This document shows, one piece after another, positions 17,206 to 27,114 of a stretch of 64,000 bases of DNA (position 1 is its first letter; every line of letters begins with the position of its first letter). The stretch is taken from positions 396,467 through 460,466 of the forward strand of contig NZ_SUMD01000005.1 of NCBI RefSeq assembly GCF_005049235.1, read 5' to 3'. This DNA comes from Rhodococcus oryzae (GTDB lineage: Bacteria; Actinomycetota; Actinomycetes; Mycobacteriales; Mycobacteriaceae). The notes below the pieces were generated by a model that saw only the letters and a program-made list of their open reading frames with translations, searched no databases and had not been told where the DNA came from. The translations under genes were made by a program, and so were the position numbers.

Positions 17206-20200
17206 CACTTGCACCCCGGCAATCCGGATCGGTAGACATCGTCGGCGCCGAGCCGGGCCTGCTCGTGCAGCAGCATGTCCGCCTCGAGCTGACGAGCCGC
17301 CTTCGCGGGCACCGCATCCCCGCCGAAGCGACGGTCCGCGGGCCGCTCGTACAGGTCCGCTCCCCCGCACATCGCCGACGCGAGTCGACGCTGCCCGGCG
17401 ATCGTGCGCTCCTGAGCCTTCGCCAGGTAGTCCGCACGCGCGGCCGCCGGGATCGACTCGACGAACGCCTGCGGGTGCACCACCGCGATCAGGCCGGACA
17501 CGTGACCGAAGCCGAGGCTGGTCAGCAGGCCCGCCCGGAGCGGGAGCCGCTCGCCGAAGCGAAGCGGTTCGCGCGGCCAGACCAGGTGCGAGAACTCGGC
17601 CATCTTGTCGTCCACGCAGTCCAGGCTGCGGTTCGGCGGAATGACGCCCTGGGCCAGCACCTGGCACAGGCCGATCAGCTGGAACGCCGCGGCGCCGCCC
17701 TTCGCGTGCCCGGTCAGGCTCTTCTGCGAGACCACGAACAGGGGGGCTCCCGCGCTGCGACCCAGCGCCGCCCCGAGCCGCTCGTGCAGCTCGGCCTCGT
17801 TCGGATCGTTTGCGGCCGTGGAGGTGTCGTGCTTGGACACCACGGAGATGTCGTCCGCGGTGACACCGAGCGCGTTGAGCGAGAGCGCCAGCTGCGAGTC
17901 CTGGCCGCCGCGTCCGGCACCGAGCGCGCCGATTCCGGGGGCCGGGATCGACGTGTGCACGCCGTCGGCGAACGAACCGGCCCACGCGACCACGCCGAGC
18001 ACCGGCAAGCCCATCTCCAGCGCCAGGTCGCCCCGCGCCAGCAGGATGGTGCCGCCGCCCGCGGACTCGACGAAGCCGCCGCGACGACGGTCGTTGGCGC
18101 GGGAGAACCGACGCTCGTCGATCCCCTTCGCCAGCATGTCCTCGGACTTCGCCGTCGCGGACATGTCGCCGAAGCCGACGATGCCCTCGATGCCGAGGTC
18201 GTCGAATCCGCCCGCGACCACCAGCTGCGCCTTCCCGAGCCGGATCTTGTCGACGCCCTCCTCGACGGACACCGCCGCCGTTGCGCAGGCCGCGACCGGG
18301 TGCACCATCGCGCCGTAGCCGCCGACGTAGGACTGGACGACGTGCGCCGCGATGACGTTCGGCAGGGCCTCCTGCAGGATGTCGTTCGCGCGGGACTCGC
18401 CGAGCAAGGTGTCGATGTAGAGCGAGCGCATGGACGTCATGCCGCCCATGCCGGTGCCCTGCGTGTTCGCCACCGAGGAGGGGTGCACCCAGCGCAGCAG
18501 CTCCGACGGGGTGAAGCCCCCGGTGAGGAACGCGTCCACCGTGGTGACCAGGTTCCACAGGCCGACCCGGTCCACCGATCCGGCCATGTCCGCGGGGATG
18601 CCCCACTTGGTGACGTCGAATCCGGTCGGGATCTGCCCGCCCACCGTGCGGGTGAGCTTCGCCTTGCGCGGTACCCGGATCTCGGTGCCTGCCCGGCGGG
18701 TGACCTGCCAGTCGCCGCTGTCGGGCACGGCCGCCGCGACGGTGTGCTCGGGGTCGGACTCGACGAAGGCCTTGGCCTCCGCCTCGCTGCCGACCACGAA
18801 GGTCAGGTCGTTGTCCAGGAACACCGACGTCAGCAGCGGCGCGGTGTTGTCGACCATGGCGCCCTCGTCGACGTAGGTGCGGATGCCGCACCGCTCGACG
18901 ACCGCGTCGTGGTAGCGCTCGGCGATCTCCGCCTCCGGCACGAGTTCACCGGTCTCGGTGTCGTACCAGCCCGCGACCGGGTCGTTCTCCCAGGTGACCA
19001 GACCGGTGTTCCATGCCAGCTCGAGAACGCCTGCCGCCGAGAGCTGCTCGTCGACCTCCATCTCGAAGCGGGTACGGGACGAGCCGTAGGGTCCGAGCTC
19101 ACCGGCACCGACGATGACCACCAGGTCGGACGGGTCTACGTCCAACTCGGGCCACGACGGCGCGGCAGGGGCGTCCCCGATCCGCGGCGGCGCGGGCAGC
19201 GCGTCGACGGTGTCGGCCGTGTCCTCCTCGGGCTCCTCGGCCGCCGCCTTCTCGGCGTCGGCTGCCTCGCGGGCAAGGGCCACCAGGTCGAGGTCGACCT
19301 CCGCCAGGCCGCCGGTCAGGTCCAGCTGGACCGGCGCCGCGGCGGCCGCGGTGACGGTCTCCTGCGTGCAGGCGGCCAGCAGCTGCTCGGCCATCTCGTC
19401 GGTGGACCAGGTGCGCACACCCTTGGCCTCGACTGCCTCGACCATCGGGTCGTTGCCGCCCATCAGCCCGGTGCCGCGCACCCAGCCGATCAGCGCGTGC
19501 ACGAGGGTGACGCGCTCGGCCCAGGTCCGCTCCGCGTTCCAGCGCATGACCACCGCATCGAGCGCGGCCTTCGACTCGCCGTAGGCGCCGTCACCACCGA
19601 ACAGGCCCCGGTTCGGGGAGCCCGGCAGCACCACGTGCAGGTGGGTGTCGACGTCGCGGTCGTAGCCGATCTTCGACAGCCCGCCGATCAGCCGCTCGAC
19701 CGACCACAGCAGGACCCGCATCTCCATCTCGGCGCGGGCGCCCGCGTCGGAGAGCTCGCCGCCGACCCGGGGCGCGGCGAACGGGAAGAGCATCGTCGGG
19801 GTGACGGCCTCCTTGACCAGCTTCTTGGCTCCGCCTGCGGTCTCCGTCTGCTCATCGCCGATCCAGGAGATCAGCGCGTCGACGTCCGCGTAGGACGCCA
19901 TGTTGGCGGGCACCACCCAGAGGGCTGCACCGGCACGGGCGTTGGCGCGGTACAGCTTCCGGTAGAAACCGAGCCGCTCGGAGTCCAGGCGCGAGGTGGT
20001 CACGAAGACCGTCGCGCCGCCGCGCAGCAAGCCACCCGCGACCGAGGCCGCGATGGAACCCTTGCTGGCTCCCGTGACGACGGCCACCTGGTCGGCCCAG
20101 ATGCCGGGCTGGTCGTCGGCGACGGCGGCCGCCGTCGCGATGTCGGCGTACGCCTGGACGAGTTCCTCACGGCCCTCGGCCTCGGCGCGCTGACGCCACC

Positions 20201-23200
20201 AGTCCGCATGTGCGGCCACGGCGCTGCCCGCGCCGGTGAAGTCCGCCTCGGTCACGGAGACCACGGTCGCGTGGTCGCCGATCCACAGCCGGGCCAGGTC
20301 CTCGCGGGCGGTCGCCCACCGGTCATCGATCAGGACGGCCTTGCGCGCGTCGAAGGCAGGCGCGACCAGTCGCGGCCAGTCCGAGCCCAGCTCGGCGGAC
20401 ACCAGGTCCACCAGCTCGGAGTCGGTGTCGGCGGGGCCGGAGGCGACCTCGTCGACCAGTCCGAGCTGCTCGAGCACCAGCCGGGCCGCGGAGGCGAGCA
20501 CGCCGTTGCGGCCGGTGATGTGCTCGGTGAACTCGCCGAGCGCGGCGGCGTCCACGGTGCCGCCTGCCCCGCCACCGGTGGCGGGCAGCGACACGGCGAC
20601 GCCCCGACGGGAGGCGACGGACTGGACGGCGGCGTCGATCACCGCGTCCACCGCGGCGCCGTCGGAGAGGGCGCCCTCGTGCAGGCCGCCGAGCGCCCCA
20701 CCGCGAACGCTCGACCCGTCGCGGGTGCCGAGCGCCACCTCAGCGGTGACGTGGCTGGCCCAGCCGGATCCGAGCTCCCACACCTTCGCGACCCGCTCCG
20801 CGATGGCGGCGGGGCGACGGCCCGAGGGTCCGAACACCTTGCGCAGGTGGTCGTTCACCGAGTCGGTGAGCACCGGGCCGAACGGCTTGTAGGTGCGAGC
20901 CAGCTTGTTGACGGTGACCGCGAGCGAGCCCATGTCGGCATCCGCCGCGCCGTCGATGGCGCCGAGGGACAGCTCCGCGCCGAGGTCGACGAGCAGCTGG
21001 TTGCGGCGCGAGGACACGCCGTCGCAGAGCGCCTCGATGGTGTCGACGGGGCCGATCTGGTCGGGGCGCAGCTTGGTCCACAGCCCGATGAGCACGGCGG
21101 TGGCGTCCGAGGCCGAGAACGCGATGTCGTCGGGGCGCGGGCCGCCGGTGGCTGCCGCAGGGGCGGCGACGGGTGCGGGGACCGCTGCGGCGGCGGGTGC
21201 CTCCGCGGCCGCTTCCGCAACCGGCTCGTCGTCCTCGACGGGCGCCGGGTCGGTGTCGGTCGAGAAGACGATGCCCGCCTCGCGCTCGATGTTGAGCACC
21301 TCGACCGGGTTGCCGAAACGACCGGGCAGCTTGAGGGTCTGCGAGGCCAGGTTCGCCACGGTGGGCACCGCGCCGAGACCGATCTCGACGAAGCGCTCGA
21401 CCCCGAGGCCGCCGTCGGCCTCGTCGCGGAAGAGCAGGTCCTGCGTCTCGATCCACCGGACCGGGCTGGCGAACTGCCAGGCCAGCAGCTCGGCGAGCAC
21501 CACGCGGGTCAGCGCGGACGGGTCGGCGGCGTGTGCATCGAAGTCGGCGAGCACGACGGCCAGCTGCTCCGAGGGCACCAGGTCCGCGATCTCCTGCACG
21601 AACTCACGCTCGAGCGAGAAGGGCTTCGGCACCAGGTTCGGGATGTACCGCCCGATCAGGATCGCGGGATCGATCTCCTGCGGCAGCAGCGCGAGCAGCC
21701 GTTCGCGGAAGTCGTCCACGCCGCCGCGCAGCACCGTGGAGTGGAACGGCACGTCGATGCCGGGGATCTGGATGTAGGCCCGCTTGCCGCCGAAAGCCTC
21801 ACGGAGGGTGTCGATCTCGACCTCGAGGGCGTCCAGACCGGCGACGGTGCCTGCTATCGCGTACTGCGAGCCGCGCAGGTTCAGGTTCACGATCTCGAGG
21901 AACTCGCCGGTCTCCGAGGCGACGCCAGCCACGAACTCCGCGAGGTCCTCGTCCGCGACGCCGATCTGCGACGGCCGGATCGCGGCCAGCCGGTAGTTCG
22001 AGCGCCCTGCCTCGTCGCGGGGCACGAGGGCGTGCATCGCGGACCCGCGCTGGAAGACGACCTCGAGCACCGCCTCGAGCGGCAGCACCCCGGCGACCGC
22101 CGCGAGCGCGTTGTACTCGCCGACGGAGTGGCCGGCCAGCAGCGAGTCCTCCACGAAGGCGCCGGCCTCGCGCAGCTCCGCCACCTGGGCGACGCCGAGC
22201 ACGGCCATGGCGACCTGGGTGAACTGGGTCAGGTGCAGCACGCCGTCCGGGTGCTTGTGGGTGACCCCACGCGCCTTGAGAACGGTCGGGTTGTCGCGGA
22301 CAACGGCCAGGATCGAGAAGCCGAGCGCCTCACGGGTGTGCTTGTCGGCGCGGTCCCAGATCTCCCGCGCGGCCTTGGACCGGGCACGGGCGTCGAGGCC
22401 CATGCCGGGGCGCTGGATGCCCTGGCCGGGGAAGGCGTACACGGTCTTCGGCGCGGCGGTGCGGCCGGAGGCGACCATCACCAGGTCGCCGTCCACCCGG
22501 CAACCGACCTCGATGACCTCGGCGCCGCCGTCATAGGCGATGCGGTCGACGCGGACGTCGATCTCGGCGCCGGGGCGGACCATGCCGAGGAAACGAGCGG
22601 TCCACGCGGTCAGCCGGCGCGGCGGCACGACCGCCGACGGGTCGATGGCGGTGACGACCTGCTGGGCCGCGGCGGAGAGCCACATGCCGTGCACGATCGG
22701 GCTACCGAGCCCGGCGAGCAGCGCGGCCGCGTCGGAGGTGTGGATCGGGTTGTGGTCTCCCGAGACGCCAGCGAAGGCGCCCATGTGCCGCGGCGCGACG
22801 ATCGTGGCCTGGCGGCGACGGCGACGCGGGGTGTCGGTGGCCGCGTCGGTCAGCGCGCCGCCTGCCCGCGCCGGGTCGGCAAGCTCACCGGCACCGGTGC
22901 GGCCGCGGATCGCGAAGCGCTCCACCAACTTTGCGAAGGTCGGCGCGGCGGTGCCGTGCTCGCGCATGGCCCCCACCTCGACGTGCACCTCGACGACGCG
23001 ACCCATGTCGGTGTCGACGACGGCGACGGACTCGGCCTTCACGGTGAGCACGCTGGTCTCGGTCGGGATCGCCCCGACGAGGTCAACGCCGTGGTCGAGG
23101 TGGACCAGGTCGAGCATGCCCTCGATGACGTGCGCGCCCTCGGCCGTGGTGGCGGCACCGAGCACCGCGAACACGGCGGGCCAGCAGGCACCGACGACGA

Positions 23201-26200
23201 CGTCCGGCACCGCGCTGGTGCCGATGGCGAGCGACTCGGGCAACCCGGCGCCGGTGACGCCCGCGTGGTCGGCGACCCGGTCGGGCACCCAGGCGAGGTT
23301 GACGCGCGCCACACCGTTCTTGACGGCGGGCAGGTCCTGGCCTGCCGCGACCCCGAGCAGCGCCGACATGGCGGCCTCGGCGTCCGCCGCGGTCACCACC
23401 GGGGCGCCGCCGTCGCGGGTCGAGGCGGGCACGGTGATCCGGATCCGCACGGCGCGGCCGGCGAGCAGCGGAACGGTCAGCTCGGCGTGCTCCGCGTCCA
23501 CGGCGTGCAGGGTGGCGCCGGTCCGGGCGTGCGTGGCGCTGTCGCCGTCGACCGTCCAGTCGGCGAGGTCGCCGAGCCGGTGCACGGGGTTGCGGGTCAG
23601 GCGCGAGGCCCACAGCACGTCGGGCGCGGACAGCACGACACCGAGCAGACCGCGGGCCGTGGCCGCGTGCCTGCGGCTCGCGACGGCGGTCGGCGCGGCA
23701 CCCTCGGCCAGCAGCTCATCGGTGGTGGCCCGCTCGAAGCGGTCGAGCAGGTCACCGACCGGCTCGTCCACCTCGGTGATGCCCGCGACGGCGACGGTGC
23801 CCGGGATGATGCACACCTGGTCGGCGGTGTAGCGCGGGTCGTGCGCCTGCCACAGGGAATCCGATCGCCACCAGCGGCGGACGTCCTTGTCGATGACCGG
23901 CACGAAGTTGACCGGCTTGCCCGGGGTCTTGCACAGGGCGGTGAAGAACGGCACGTCGGCCGGGTGCAGCACGACGGAGCCCGCGTCCGGGTAGGCGGCC
24001 TTGAGGGCGCACAGCGCGGCCTCGGGGCGCTCGAGGACCAGCTCGTCGTTGAACAGGGTCCGGATCGGGCCGCGGTCGTTGCGGTGCAGCCGGGCCTCGG
24101 CGCGGCGCAGCATCTCGGCGAAGCGGTCGCGCCAGGTGCCGTCGAGCCAGACCGACTCGGTCGCGTCTGCGTACGCCTCGGCCCAGTCGGTGCCGCAATC
24201 GAATGTCTTGGCCGAGTCGATCCCGACGGCCAGCTCCAGGTAGCGACGCAGCCAGCGCTCGTAGGTCATTGTGGCGACGTCGCCGAAGTACGGCTTGGCC
24301 GTGATGTCGAGTGCGGCGATGATCTCGTCGCGGCGCTGCGCGACCGCGTCGGCGTCACCGGCGACCTCGTCGAGCAGGCGGCCGGTGCGCGAGGCGGCGT
24401 TGTCGATCTCGTGGATGTCGGCGCCGAGCTGGCTGCGGCCGGAGGCCATGCCGCCGGTCGCGGTGCCCGCCCCGACCCAGTCGGGGGTGCCGGGGGTGTC
24501 CACCAGCAGCTGCTTCACACCGGGGGCGGTGGTGGCCTCGAGCGTCGCCATGGCCGCGGTGCCCACGAGGATGCCGTCCACCGGCATCGCCGGGTAGCCG
24601 GCCTCGGTGGACCAGCGTCCGGTCAGGTAGTCGGCGGCCCGCTCCGGGGTGCCGATGCCGCCGCCGACGCAGATCACCAGGTTCGGCCGGGCACGCAGCT
24701 CGGCGTAGGTGCTGACGAGCAGGTCGTCGAGGTCCTCCCAGGAGTGGTGCCCGCCTGCCTTGCCGCCCTCGATGTGCACGATCACCGGGAAGTCGGGGAC
24801 CTCGTTGGCGATCCGGATGACCGAGCGGATCTGGGCGACCGTGCCGGGCTTGAATGCGACGTGGCCGATGCCGACCTCGGACAGTTCCTCGATCAGCGCG
24901 ACGGCCTCCTCCAGCTCGGGGATGCCTGCAGTGACGATGACGCCGTCGATCGGGGCGCCCGCGGAGCGCGCCCGCTGCACCAGCCGCTTGCCGCCGAGCT
25001 GGAGCTTCCACAGGTACGGGTCAAGGAACAGCGAGTTGAACTGGACCGCGCGGCCGGGCTCGAGCAGGGTCTGCAGCTCGGCGACCCGGTCGGTGAAGAT
25101 CTTCTCGGTGACCTGGCCACCGCCGGCCAGCTCGGCCCAGTGGCCCGCGTTGGCCGCCGCGGCGACGATCTTCGCGTCGACGGTGGTCGGGGTCATGCCT
25201 GCGAGCAGGATCGGTGAGCGCCCGGTCAGCCGGGTGAACGCGGTCTCGACGCCGACCTTGCCGTCGGGCAGCGACACCAGGGTCGGCTTGAACTCGCTCC
25301 AGGCCTTCTCCACCTCGGGCGCCGCGCCCGGGGTGATGAGGTGGCGCTGGCCCACGCGCGTGGACGCCGCGACGATGCCGACGCCGTGCCCGCGCAGTGA
25401 ACCGGCGGTCATGCGGGTGAGCAGGTCGCCGGGACCGAGGTCCAGGACCCAGGCCGCGCCCGCGTCGACCACGGAGTCCACGGCTGCGACCCAGTCGACC
25501 GGGTCGACGAGGCAGAGGCCGGCCAGCTTGCTGGCGAGCTCGGGGTCGAGTCCGCAACGGACGGCCCAGGCACCGACCGTGTCGACCGCATCCGCGAGCG
25601 CCGGGTGGTGGAAGCCGATCTCCACCGCGAGCGGCTCGAAGACCGGAGAGAACACGGCGCCGCCACGCTTCTTGGCGTCGCGCTCGCGCGCCTCGTCCTC
25701 GGCGATCTGCTCGGCACGCTGCTGGACGCGGGCCAGCTGCGCCGGGGTCCCGGAGACCACGACGCGGCGACGGCCGTTGCGGATGGCCATCACGGCGGCG
25801 CGCTCGGCGTCGACGCCCGCGGCGACCTCGTCCACGATGGCCTGGATGCGATCCGGGTCCACATCGGAGATGGCGAGCATGGGGGCGCGCTCGGCGCCGC
25901 CGATGACGCCCCGACGGCGGCCGACCAGGACCGCGGCCGCGCCGATCAGCTGCGCGATGGCCAGGAGGGAGCCATCGGTGGCGCCGCCGTCGGCGACGGC
26001 CTGCACGCCGAGCATGCCCTGCGAGTGGCCGATCACGGCGACCGGCGGGTTCTGGACGGGGTCGAGGCCCTGCAGGCGCAGCGACCGCAGGGCGGCGAGC
26101 TGCGCGAGGAAGACGCCGGGCAGCGAGACCGAGGCGGAGGTGAGCGCCGCGGCAGAGGGACCAGCCGGGGCGACGTCCTCGTCCACGACGTCCCGCTCGA

Positions 26201-26504
26201 GGATCCAGCCGATGGGGTCGAAGCCCGCGGGGCGGACCACGAGCAAGTCCTGCGCGACGGGCGCGAGAAGTGCGGCCGCCTCGTTGACGAGGTCGGTCAT
26301 GTCGGGCTCGAGGCCGTTGTCGCGGATCAGCTCCTCGAGAGGGGCCAGCCACCCCGCGCCCTGGCCGCCGAATGCAAGCGCGTACGGCTCACCGGCCACG
26401 AGCCGATCGCGCAGCGCGGACTTCGGAGACCCGGCGCGCGCAGAGATCCGCGACCCTCCGGTGCCGCTTCCCTTACCCACCGGCGTGCTCTCGTCGATCG
26501 TCAC
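17205..26504 (-). CDS. fas: Type I fatty acid synthase (multifunctional, 3,099 residues)
   Basis: Makes long-chain acyl-CoA de novo and supplies precursors for membrane lipids and mycolic acids. Domains in order: acyltransferase (GHSQG near 161), enoyl reductase (GGHHSWEDLDDLL near 583), hot-dog dehydratase (SGDHNPIHT near 1251), malonyl/palmitoyl transferase (GHSVGEYNALA near 1459), ACP (DGVSSRRNQLL near 1830), ketoreductase (VTGASKGSIAAS near 2143) and ketosynthase (AACATAAVS, Cys near 2737). Length and layout match mycobacterial FAS-I. An Ala/Pro/Glu linker precedes the ACP. GTG 26504 is chosen because it gives the conserved MTID start behind GAGAGGACA. acpS is coupled downstream. Confidence 0.97.
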   Translation of the reverse strand: MTIDESTPVGKGSGTGGSRISARAGSPKSALRDRLVAGEPYALAFGGQGAGWLAPLEELIRDNGLEPDMTDLVNEAAALLAPVAQDLLVVRPAGFDPIGWILERDVVDEDVAPAGPSAAALTSASVSLPGVFLAQLAALRSLRLQGLDPVQNPPVAVIGHSQGMLGVQAVADGGATDGSLLAIAQLIGAAAVLVGRRRGVIGGAERAPMLAISDVDPDRIQAIVDEVAAGVDAERAAVMAIRNGRRRVVVSGTPAQLARVQQRAEQIAEDEARERDAKKRGGAVFSPVFEPLAVEIGFHHPALADAVDTVGAWAVRCGLDPELASKLAGLCLVDPVDWVAAVDSVVDAGAAWVLDLGPGDLLTRMTAGSLRGHGVGIVAASTRVGQRHLITPGAAPEVEKAWSEFKPTLVSLPDGKVGVETAFTRLTGRSPILLAGMTPTTVDAKIVAAAANAGHWAELAGGGQVTEKIFTDRVAELQTLLEPGRAVQFNSLFLDPYLWKLQLGGKRLVQRARSAGAPIDGVIVTAGIPELEEAVALIEELSEVGIGHVAFKPGTVAQIRSVIRIANEVPDFPVIVHIEGGKAGGHHSWEDLDDLLVSTYAELRARPNLVICVGGGIGTPERAADYLTGRWSTEAGYPAMPVDGILVGTAAMATLEATTAPGVKQLLVDTPGTPDWVGAGTATGGMASGRSQLGADIHEIDNAASRTGRLLDEVAGDADAVAQRRDEIIAALDITAKPYFGDVATMTYERWLRRYLELAVGIDSAKTFDCGTDWAEAYADATESVWLDGTWRDRFAEMLRRAEARLHRNDRGPIRTLFNDELVLERPEAALCALKAAYPDAGSVVLHPADVPFFTALCKTPGKPVNFVPVIDKDVRRWWRSDSLWQAHDPRYTADQVCIIPGTVAVAGITEVDEPVGDLLDRFERATTDELLAEGAAPTAVASRRHAATARGLLGVVLSAPDVLWASRLTRNPVHRLGDLADWTVDGDSATHARTGATLHAVDAEHAELTVPLLAGRAVRIRITVPASTRDGGAPVVTAADAEAAMSALLGVAAGQDLPAVKNGVARVNLAWVPDRVADHAGVTGAGLPESLAIGTSAVPDVVVGACWPAVFAVLGAATTAEGAHVIEGMLDLVHLDHGVDLVGAIPTETSVLTVKAESVAVVDTDMGRVVEVHVEVGAMREHGTAAPTFAKLVERFAIRGRTGAGELADPARAGGALTDAATDTPRRRRRQATIVAPRHMGAFAGVSGDHNPIHTSDAAALLAGLGSPIVHGMWLSAAAQQVVTAIDPSAVVPPRRLTAWTARFLGMVRPGAEIDVRVDRIAYDGGAEVIEVGCRVDGDLVMVASGRTAAPKTVYAFPGQGIQRPGMGLDARARSKAAREIWDRADKHTREALGFSILAVVRDNPTVLKARGVTHKHPDGVLHLTQFTQVAMAVLGVAQVAELREAGAFVEDSLLAGHSVGEYNALAAVAGVLPLEAVLEVVFQRGSAMHALVPRDEAGRSNYRLAAIRPSQIGVADEDLAEFVAGVASETGEFLEIVNLNLRGSQYAIAGTVAGLDALEVEIDTLREAFGGKRAYIQIPGIDVPFHSTVLRGGVDDFRERLLALLPQEIDPAILIGRYIPNLVPKPFSLEREFVQEIADLVPSEQLAVVLADFDAHAADPSALTRVVLAELLAWQFASPVRWIETQDLLFRDEADGGLGVERFVEIGLGAVPTVANLASQTLKLPGRFGNPVEVLNIEREAGIVFSTDTDPAPVEDDEPVAEAAAEAPAAAAVPAPVAAPAAATGGPRPDDIAFSASDATAVLIGLWTKLRPDQIGPVDTIEALCDGVSSRRNQLLVDLGAELSLGAIDGAADADMGSLAVTVNKLARTYKPFGPVLTDSVNDHLRKVFGPSGRRPAAIAERVAKVWELGSGWASHVTAEVALGTRDGSSVRGGALGGLHEGALSDGAAVDAVIDAAVQSVASRRGVAVSLPATGGGAGGTVDAAALGEFTEHITGRNGVLASAARLVLEQLGLVDEVASGPADTDSELVDLVSAELGSDWPRLVAPAFDARKAVLIDDRWATAREDLARLWIGDHATVVSVTEADFTGAGSAVAAHADWWRQRAEAEGREELVQAYADIATAAAVADDQPGIWADQVAVVTGASKGSIAASVAGGLLRGGATVFVTTSRLDSERLGFYRKLYRANARAGAALWVVPANMASYADVDALISWIGDEQTETAGGAKKLVKEAVTPTMLFPFAAPRVGGELSDAGARAEMEMRVLLWSVERLIGGLSKIGYDRDVDTHLHVVLPGSPNRGLFGGDGAYGESKAALDAVVMRWNAERTWAERVTLVHALIGWVRGTGLMGGNDPMVEAVEAKGVRTWSTDEMAEQLLAACTQETVTAAAAAPVQLDLTGGLAEVDLDLVALAREAADAEKAAAEEPEEDTADTVDALPAPPRIGDAPAAPSWPELDVDPSDLVVIVGAGELGPYGSSRTRFEMEVDEQLSAAGVLELAWNTGLVTWENDPVAGWYDTETGELVPEAEIAERYHDAVVERCGIRTYVDEGAMVDNTAPLLTSVFLDNDLTFVVGSEAEAKAFVESDPEHTVAAAVPDSGDWQVTRRAGTEIRVPRKAKLTRTVGGQIPTGFDVTKWGIPADMAGSVDRVGLWNLVTTVDAFLTGGFTPSELLRWVHPSSVANTQGTGMGGMTSMRSLYIDTLLGESRANDILQEALPNVIAAHVVQSYVGGYGAMVHPVAACATAAVSVEEGVDKIRLGKAQLVVAGGFDDLGIEGIVGFGDMSATAKSEDMLAKGIDERRFSRANDRRRGGFVESAGGGTILLARGDLALEMGLPVLGVVAWAGSFADGVHTSIPAPGIGALGAGRGGQDSQLALSLNALGVTADDISVVSKHDTSTAANDPNEAELHERLGAALGRSAGAPLFVVSQKSLTGHAKGGAAAFQLIGLCQVLAQGVIPPNRSLDCVDDKMAEFSHLVWPREPLRFGERLPLRAGLLTSLGFGHVSGLIAVVHPQAFVESIPAAARADYLAKAQERTIAGQRRLASAMCGGADLYERPADRRFGGDAVPAKAARQLEADMLLHEQARLGADDVYRSGLPGCK

Positions 26505-26612
26505 GATTGACTGTCCTCTCCTGGTCGATGCCCACCGAGATCTCGGGCCACACGCGGCCATCGGCAGGCCACGGACGGATCTTCGGGGACGCGATCAGGC
26601 TCGCACAGAATG

Positions 26613-26661
26613 GTGAGGATTTCCTCACGTTTGCGACCTGGACAAGCGTTCTACCAGGTAG
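26613..26661. promoter_or_regulatory. Two palindromes in the fas upstream region (possible FasR-type operators)
   Basis: GTGAGGA-TT-TCCTCAC (26613-26628) and CTACC-A-GGTAG (26651-26661) are perfect small palindromes 110-157 bases upstream of the fas start. In mycobacteria fas is activated by the TetR-type FasR binding inverted repeats in this location. Whether these are the equivalent sites is inference. The rest of 26505-26800 shows no gene. Confidence 0.4.
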
Positions 26662-26804
26662 TAGGCGTGATGCAGCTCACAAATCGGCTTCACAAGTGAC
26701 TCGCGGGTAAGGAGAGAACGCGCTGGCCGGGCCGAGAACGACCCGACACGAAACCTGAGGAACCCCTCATATTGATCGTTACCAACTCGTTATAAAAGGC
26801 TCCG

Positions 26805-27039
26805 CCGCGCGAGGCCTGCGGATCGTCGATTCCGACCACGAGCGCGGCGAACGGCTGACCCGCCATGTCGACCGCACCGCCGGCTGTCCTCTGCGCACAT
26901 CGGCGAACTCGCGGCGACCCCGCGCGCGCCAGGTGCCGAGTTTGCGCCATCCAGGCACCCCCAGCCCCGGCGCACGTATCCCACGCGGCGCCGAGAGGGT
27001 CAGGCAGAGAGCGCTGTCGGTGACCGTGAGTGTTCCCAT
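26805..27039 (-). pseudogene. Decayed PH-domain-like protein gene
   Basis: The frame from ATG 27039 reads MGTLTVTDSALCLTLS and then jumps directly to GIRAPGLGVPG, followed by LGTWRARGRREFADV and GQPAV. After this, the family's ending (VDMAGQPFAALVVGIDDPQA) continues only in the next reading frame, near 26878. Intact relatives of this small PH-like family have about 35-40 residues between the first strand and the G.RAPG motif. The gene therefore shows both an internal deletion and a frameshift. Family placement comes from the recalled pattern G.RaPG..vPG...lGT...gr.eF..V and needs a search to confirm. Confidence 0.6.
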
Positions 27040-27114
27040 GCCGTCAGCTCTACCAATTCGGGCGCGGCCCCGACCGCGCAACACGGCCGGGACCACGCCC
27101 CGTTGACCGGAACC

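Noticed and set aside
17265..25217. 2,650-codon open frame on the plus strand opposite fas
   Set aside because: It is antisense to FAS-I, Arg/Gly/Val/His-rich without domains, and arises from GC-rich codon bias in the opposite frame.
26690..26950. Independent small gene of 86 codons upstream of fas
   Set aside because: Its useful part is the C-terminal fragment of the decayed PH-like gene in a shifted frame; treated as part of the pseudogene.
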